Shown: positions 59,301 through 64,000 of the stretch, one piece after another
How positions within the stretch are numbered: position 1 is the stretch's first letter
Layout: every line of letters starts with the position of its first letter
Program-made: the position numbers and the translations under genes
The notes under the pieces: generated by a model
Databases searched by the model: none
Told to the model about the DNA's origin: nothing
The model's input: only the letters and a program-made list of their open reading frames with translations
Assembly (NCBI GenBank): GCA_030248215.1
Contig: JASANG010003593.1
Coordinates: 1-64,000, forward strand
DNA from: Enoplolaimus lenunculus
Taxonomy: Eukaryota > Nematoda > Enoplea > Enoplida > Thoracostomopsidae
Direction of reading: 5' to 3'
DNA: 64,000 bases

Positions 59301-60828
59301 TCAAAGCTGCACTTCGTATTCCGGTGATTGCGAACGGAGATATCCGGTCAGTGTCGGATGCGCAACGAATTTACGACGACTATGGTGTTGATGGTAATGT
59401 TATTATTTTTATTGCATATAGTATACCCTATGCGGAAAAGGGTTATAACAATTTTGACAATACCTCGTGGAATATACAGTAAAATTGTGCATTCCAACAT
59501 ACAAAGGCAAAATTGACGTAAACTCTGCCGTTGGTTTCAACTCAAATTATGTCAAATTATCTCATTTTGTCAAATTTTGTGGACCACCTGTTCCGGTATT
59601 TTTTACCGCAAGTTACGCCCAACCGGGTTGTGGGGGCTTTTATTCCGGTTTCCCCTTGCGTCATGTGGACAGCATTTTTTGAATAAACAGTCCAGAGTGT
59701 AGGAGCCGACAACTTATACGTAGAAGTACCAACTGTGTATATTTATACGTACGATTGTGTAATAATCTTCTTGTATCTTAGATTTCAATTGCAAGACGGC
59801 GAAAATATTTCAGGGGAACGTCCGGTGATTCTGTTTGATTTGCATCCGGCGGTAAAACTTATTCATGGGTGTGGCTGATATTTTTGTATCCGGGACGAAC
59901 GTTGAGCTTTCTTGTCTCCCGTTAGCTAGGCGCCCGGAGTTTTTGTGATATTTCGTTTATGCATATAAATTTGTGCATTGCAGGTGTGATGACAGCTCGT
60001 GGTATTTTGCATAATCCAGCGTTGTTTGATGGTTACTCAGAAACTCCGGAGCAATGTATTCGAGACTGGGTAAGTATCATCAACACTGGATAATCTCTCC
60101 TATTTGACAAGAGTATGCAACTGGCTACATTTATTGAAAAAATGTGCCCAGCGCGCGTTGCGGTTTCGTCCGATACCCTCCGCTTTGAATTATGGGGGAG
60201 TTAAAATTTACATGAATACTTACAATTAGAATTAAAACCATTAGTAGTATATTTTTGCACCCGGCTATAATTATTTGGTGTTTAAGTGGTAAGTATGTGT
60301 GTCCCTGAAAATGACCGTGTGGGACAAAACGCAACGCGCGCTGGTACGTTCTGTAGCATGCAAAAGTAGGCCCATAAGGGGCGCCCAAGTTTCTGGTGGG
60401 TCTATAAAATTAGGTTTAGATTCTAGATTACATTGTTTTGCTTAGGCTTAGGCTTTAGCAACACGCATAATTTACTGTTACGCCCCTTGTGGCCCAAGTG
60501 TGTAAAATTGCAAAGTCTTGTAAGTACGTAGAGTCATTAACGACTGTTCGTAGTCTAGATTCTAAGTGTTGAAAATAGTGAAACGAACAGCTTTAATCTT
60601 AAAACTAACGGTATAGAACTGGTGCTGAACTAGAAGCGTAAACGTGATGTTTGTTTCTAGATCAACATCTGTCTTTCACACCGACACGTCTATTCCCAAT
60701 TACACCATCATCTTATGTATATGTTGGACGGTCATTTGAATCGCTCAGAGAAACAGATATTCAATCGACTTCAGTCGACACCGGCGTTGTTGGATTATTT
60801 GAAGAACGAGCTTAAGATTACGTTGTAA
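53353..60828 (+). CDS. DUS4L: tRNA-dihydrouridine(20a/20b) synthase, DUS4-like
   Basis: FMN-dependent reductase that converts uridine to dihydrouridine in the tRNA D-loop; the DUS4 group acts at U20a/U20b. Exons: 53353-53429, 54555-54676, 56078-56153, 57274-57315, 57719-57859, 59185-59393, 59984-60069, 60661-60828. All are GT-AG, phases agree, and the sum is 921 nt (306 residues; human is 317). Motifs in order: APMVRYSK (19-26), RLLVRKYGCDVCFTPM, IAQFASNNA, DGIDLNCGCPQKWAMAEGYG with the probable catalytic Cys at about 103, SIKIRIHDD, VHGRT (about 172-176), IPVIANGDIRS, and DGVMTARGILHNPALF for the FMN-phosphate side. The C-terminal exon gives HHHLMYMLDGHLNR, like the helical domain of DUS4L. 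Exon 3 is ended at 56153 because only that donor (GTACGT) gives the right phase into the 42-nt exon 4. It looks whole. Confidence 0.95.
53924..54040. mobile_element. family E fragment (left arm), in DUS4L intron 1
   Basis: CACTGCAAAAAATGATGAGT, GAAATAGGCTCTACTGGACT and CACAAACCGAGTCAAATTCG match the left arm of 60886-61083. Confidence 0.65.
55323..55803. repeat. minisatellite of about 68 bp with dimeric order, DUS4L intron 2
   Basis: Seven units of 66-70 bp each contain TTCATTAAATTCCTAGG, GTCCATATTCC and CTTCAACCATATCG. Two variants differ at GTACCTCTGCC (a) and ATACCTTCGCC (b), in the order a-b-a-b-a-a-b. Unit lengths between CCTAGG marks are 66, 70, 68, 70, 68 and 66, so no single frame is kept. 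Confidence 0.93.
57907..58107. mobile_element. hAT-like MITE, family P, in DUS4L intron 5
   Basis: CAGGGTGTAAACGGATAGTA to GCGTATATTACACCCTG, with an interior ATTGAAGTGTATAAATTTCA and GACGTGCGAATG. No clear duplication. Confidence 0.6.
58357..58652. mobile_element. hAT-type MITE, family C, in DUS4L intron 5
   Basis: CAGGGTGCAACCGGAGGTCT to TCGCCTCCGGTTGCACCCTG. Flanks GTCAGCTG (58349-58356) and GTTAACTG (58653-58660) match at 6 of 8. CTCCGGCT-type repeats lie inside both ends. Confidence 0.78.
58720..58860. repeat. dispersed repeat, family M
   Basis: TTGCTAGGGGGACTAAA and TTACAAGCAAAGTTGAAACT match the piece at 25640-25775 in the same orientation. Confidence 0.5.
60377..60490. mobile_element. 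short MITE related to family K, in DUS4L intron 7
   Basis: AAGGGGCGCCCAAGTTTCTG to CTGTTACGCCCCTT, with TTAGATTCTAGATTACATTG and GCTTAGGCTTAGGCTTT shared with about 52670-52720. Confidence 0.6.
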
Positions 60829-62152
60829 AGAACTTGCGGTTCATGGAGAATGCTAAAAAAGTGCCGCTTTGATTACGGTAACATACACTGCAAAAAATAG
60901 TGAGTTAAGTTGACTCTTCGTAATAGGCTTTTCTGGACTACAGAAACTGAGTAAAATTCGACTCAGTGATCGATTAAATTGAGTCGAATTGAACTCTGAC
61001 GGAATCGAATTTTGACTCTGTTTGTGTAGTCCGGAAAAGCCTATTTCGGAGAGAGTCAATTTGACTCATCCTTTTTTGCAGTGTATAGTTCAAACATCGC
61101 AATTGTTATTGCTATACAAGAGATGGAACTTTGAACATTTTAAATGTCACCCCGGTATTCTTCACCTCCGGTTGCTTTCTGGTGTGCGGATTATAAGACT
61201 GAAACAGAGTGTTCGAAATGACGGAAACTGTAAATGAATATTGAAGTGTTTTTGCTAATACAATTAAGGCATGCAAACGTGCACTATGCGTTCTACAATT
61301 AAAATAAGATAGCGAATGCACTCAGTTTTTGCAAGACTTTGGATGAATTTCGCATCGAACGACTGCGGTATATTCTCGATGAAAAGTTGTGCGATCTAAT
61401 CCGTTGTACGGAAATAATTTGGAACATAAAAATAACGGAGACATGGATTTTCACCGAAATTCGATGCAGTTATCCAGTTATACCCTGTTGGGATACTGTA
61501 GCGACGACCCAACGAACAGTGTTGAGACCGTGCCTATTTTATAACCCGATCTGAAATTTATCAGATCTACGACCACTTTGTCTCGTGCAGACATTCATTC
61601 TGCCAAGACATCCGTATTTTGCTATCATAGTGCGCGCATACGCTCAATCATTTAACTTCGAACAATGTACTTTGAACACATTGCAACGAACGTATCCAAA
61701 TCAACATGGTACATTTGATATCCATACCTGCGTCTGGAAAAATTTTGGACAAACCGGTTGTCCATTGTAGGTGCGGAACTTTTTTCTGCCGGACTGCAAT
61801 AATACAATAAGCTTACGCATTAGACTAATTTTTTGCTTAGCTTGTAGATATAAGCTCATTTTGTCGCTTAGTCTATAGGCTTAGGAATATACTTATACTA
61901 CTGTATGGCCCTGTTCTATACAATGACCCACATTTTTATGGTAGTTAACACAAATCAAAAACACAACAGTTCTGATACTCTTTCATAATATAACCCAGTT
62001 AATACTAGAGATTCTCCTAAAATTGTTCAATCTACTGCGAAAGACGAGCCACTGGGCACCTAACTAAAGTAAAATTTGGCAGCCGCAGCTACATCTGACG
62101 CTCTTCCTCACATATGGGTTCGAACCACAATCGATGCACAAATATTACAACA
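60829..62152. other. convergent intergenic gap between DUS4L and PSMC6
   Basis: Holds the family E element, a family P relative at about 61180-61490 (TATTGAAGTG, TGCAAACGTGC, GTTATACCCTG), and TAGGCTTAGGAATATAC at about 61880. No canonical AATAAA was found close to either stop, so the two 3' UTRs may run through much of the gap or use variant signals. Confidence 0.5.
60886..61083. mobile_element. fold-back MITE, family E, complete copy
   Basis: 198 bp between CACTGCAAAAAATAGTGAGT and TTTTTTGCAGTG, with TA on both sides (60884-60885, 61084-61085), which fits a Tc1/mariner-like target. The arms pair over most of their length and contain AGGCTTTTCTGGACTACAGA and its near-complement. It starts 57 nt after the DUS4L stop. 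Confidence 0.82.

Positions 62153-64000
<1,848 letters not shown>

Noticed and set aside
62100-62120. B-box-like GGGTTCGAACCAC near the PSMC6 stop
   Set aside because: The motif is palindromic and no A box or arm pairing lies at tRNA distance on either strand.

Overview
The window is nuclear DNA from an animal, most likely an invertebrate. It is AT-rich, with few genes, long T-rich introns and many short non-autonomous DNA transposons. The phylum cannot be fixed from the sequence. U-rich 3' splice sites and an acceptor-like site just ahead of the first ATG would suit a nematode, but that is only an inference. I reconstructed three protein genes by hand, using splice phase and similarity to known families. 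No virus, LTR polyprotein, transposase, reverse transcriptase, rRNA or CRISPR was recognised.

Layout. 1-4043: upstream flank packed with miniature transposons and a degenerate tRNA. 4062-43936 (+): a very large LARP1 gene of 25 coding exons. All phases agree and the sum is 8952 nt, or 2983 residues. The protein has an N-terminal part with LARP1 signature peptides, RGG/low-complexity exons, the La motif (exons 11-13), a central conserved block (exons 14-18) and the DM15 cap-binding region (exons 21-24). 43937-53352: CAG/CAA-rich 3' flank, then about 8.9 kb without a recognised gene. 53353-60828 (+): DUS4L-type tRNA-dihydrouridine synthase, 8 exons, 306 residues, with a dimeric minisatellite in intron 2. 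60829-62152: convergent intergenic gap. 62153-63627 (-): last five coding exons of the proteasomal ATPase Rpt4/PSMC6, whose 5' part lies beyond the right edge.

The genes are housekeeping genes: LARP1 controls TOP mRNA translation and stability, DUS4L modifies tRNA, and Rpt4 is part of the 26S proteasome. They have separate roles and show no sign of a pathway cluster.

The most distinctive content is the transposon population. Several hAT-type MITE families have CAGGG-type ends, subterminal CCGGAA repeats and 8-bp target duplications, including a provable nested insertion. There are also a TTAA-flanked piggyBac-type cluster, a TA-flanked fold-back family, and a 303-bp inverted-repeat element with an unusually long 14-bp direct duplication. 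Three MITEs end 30-51 bp before LARP1 exon acceptors.
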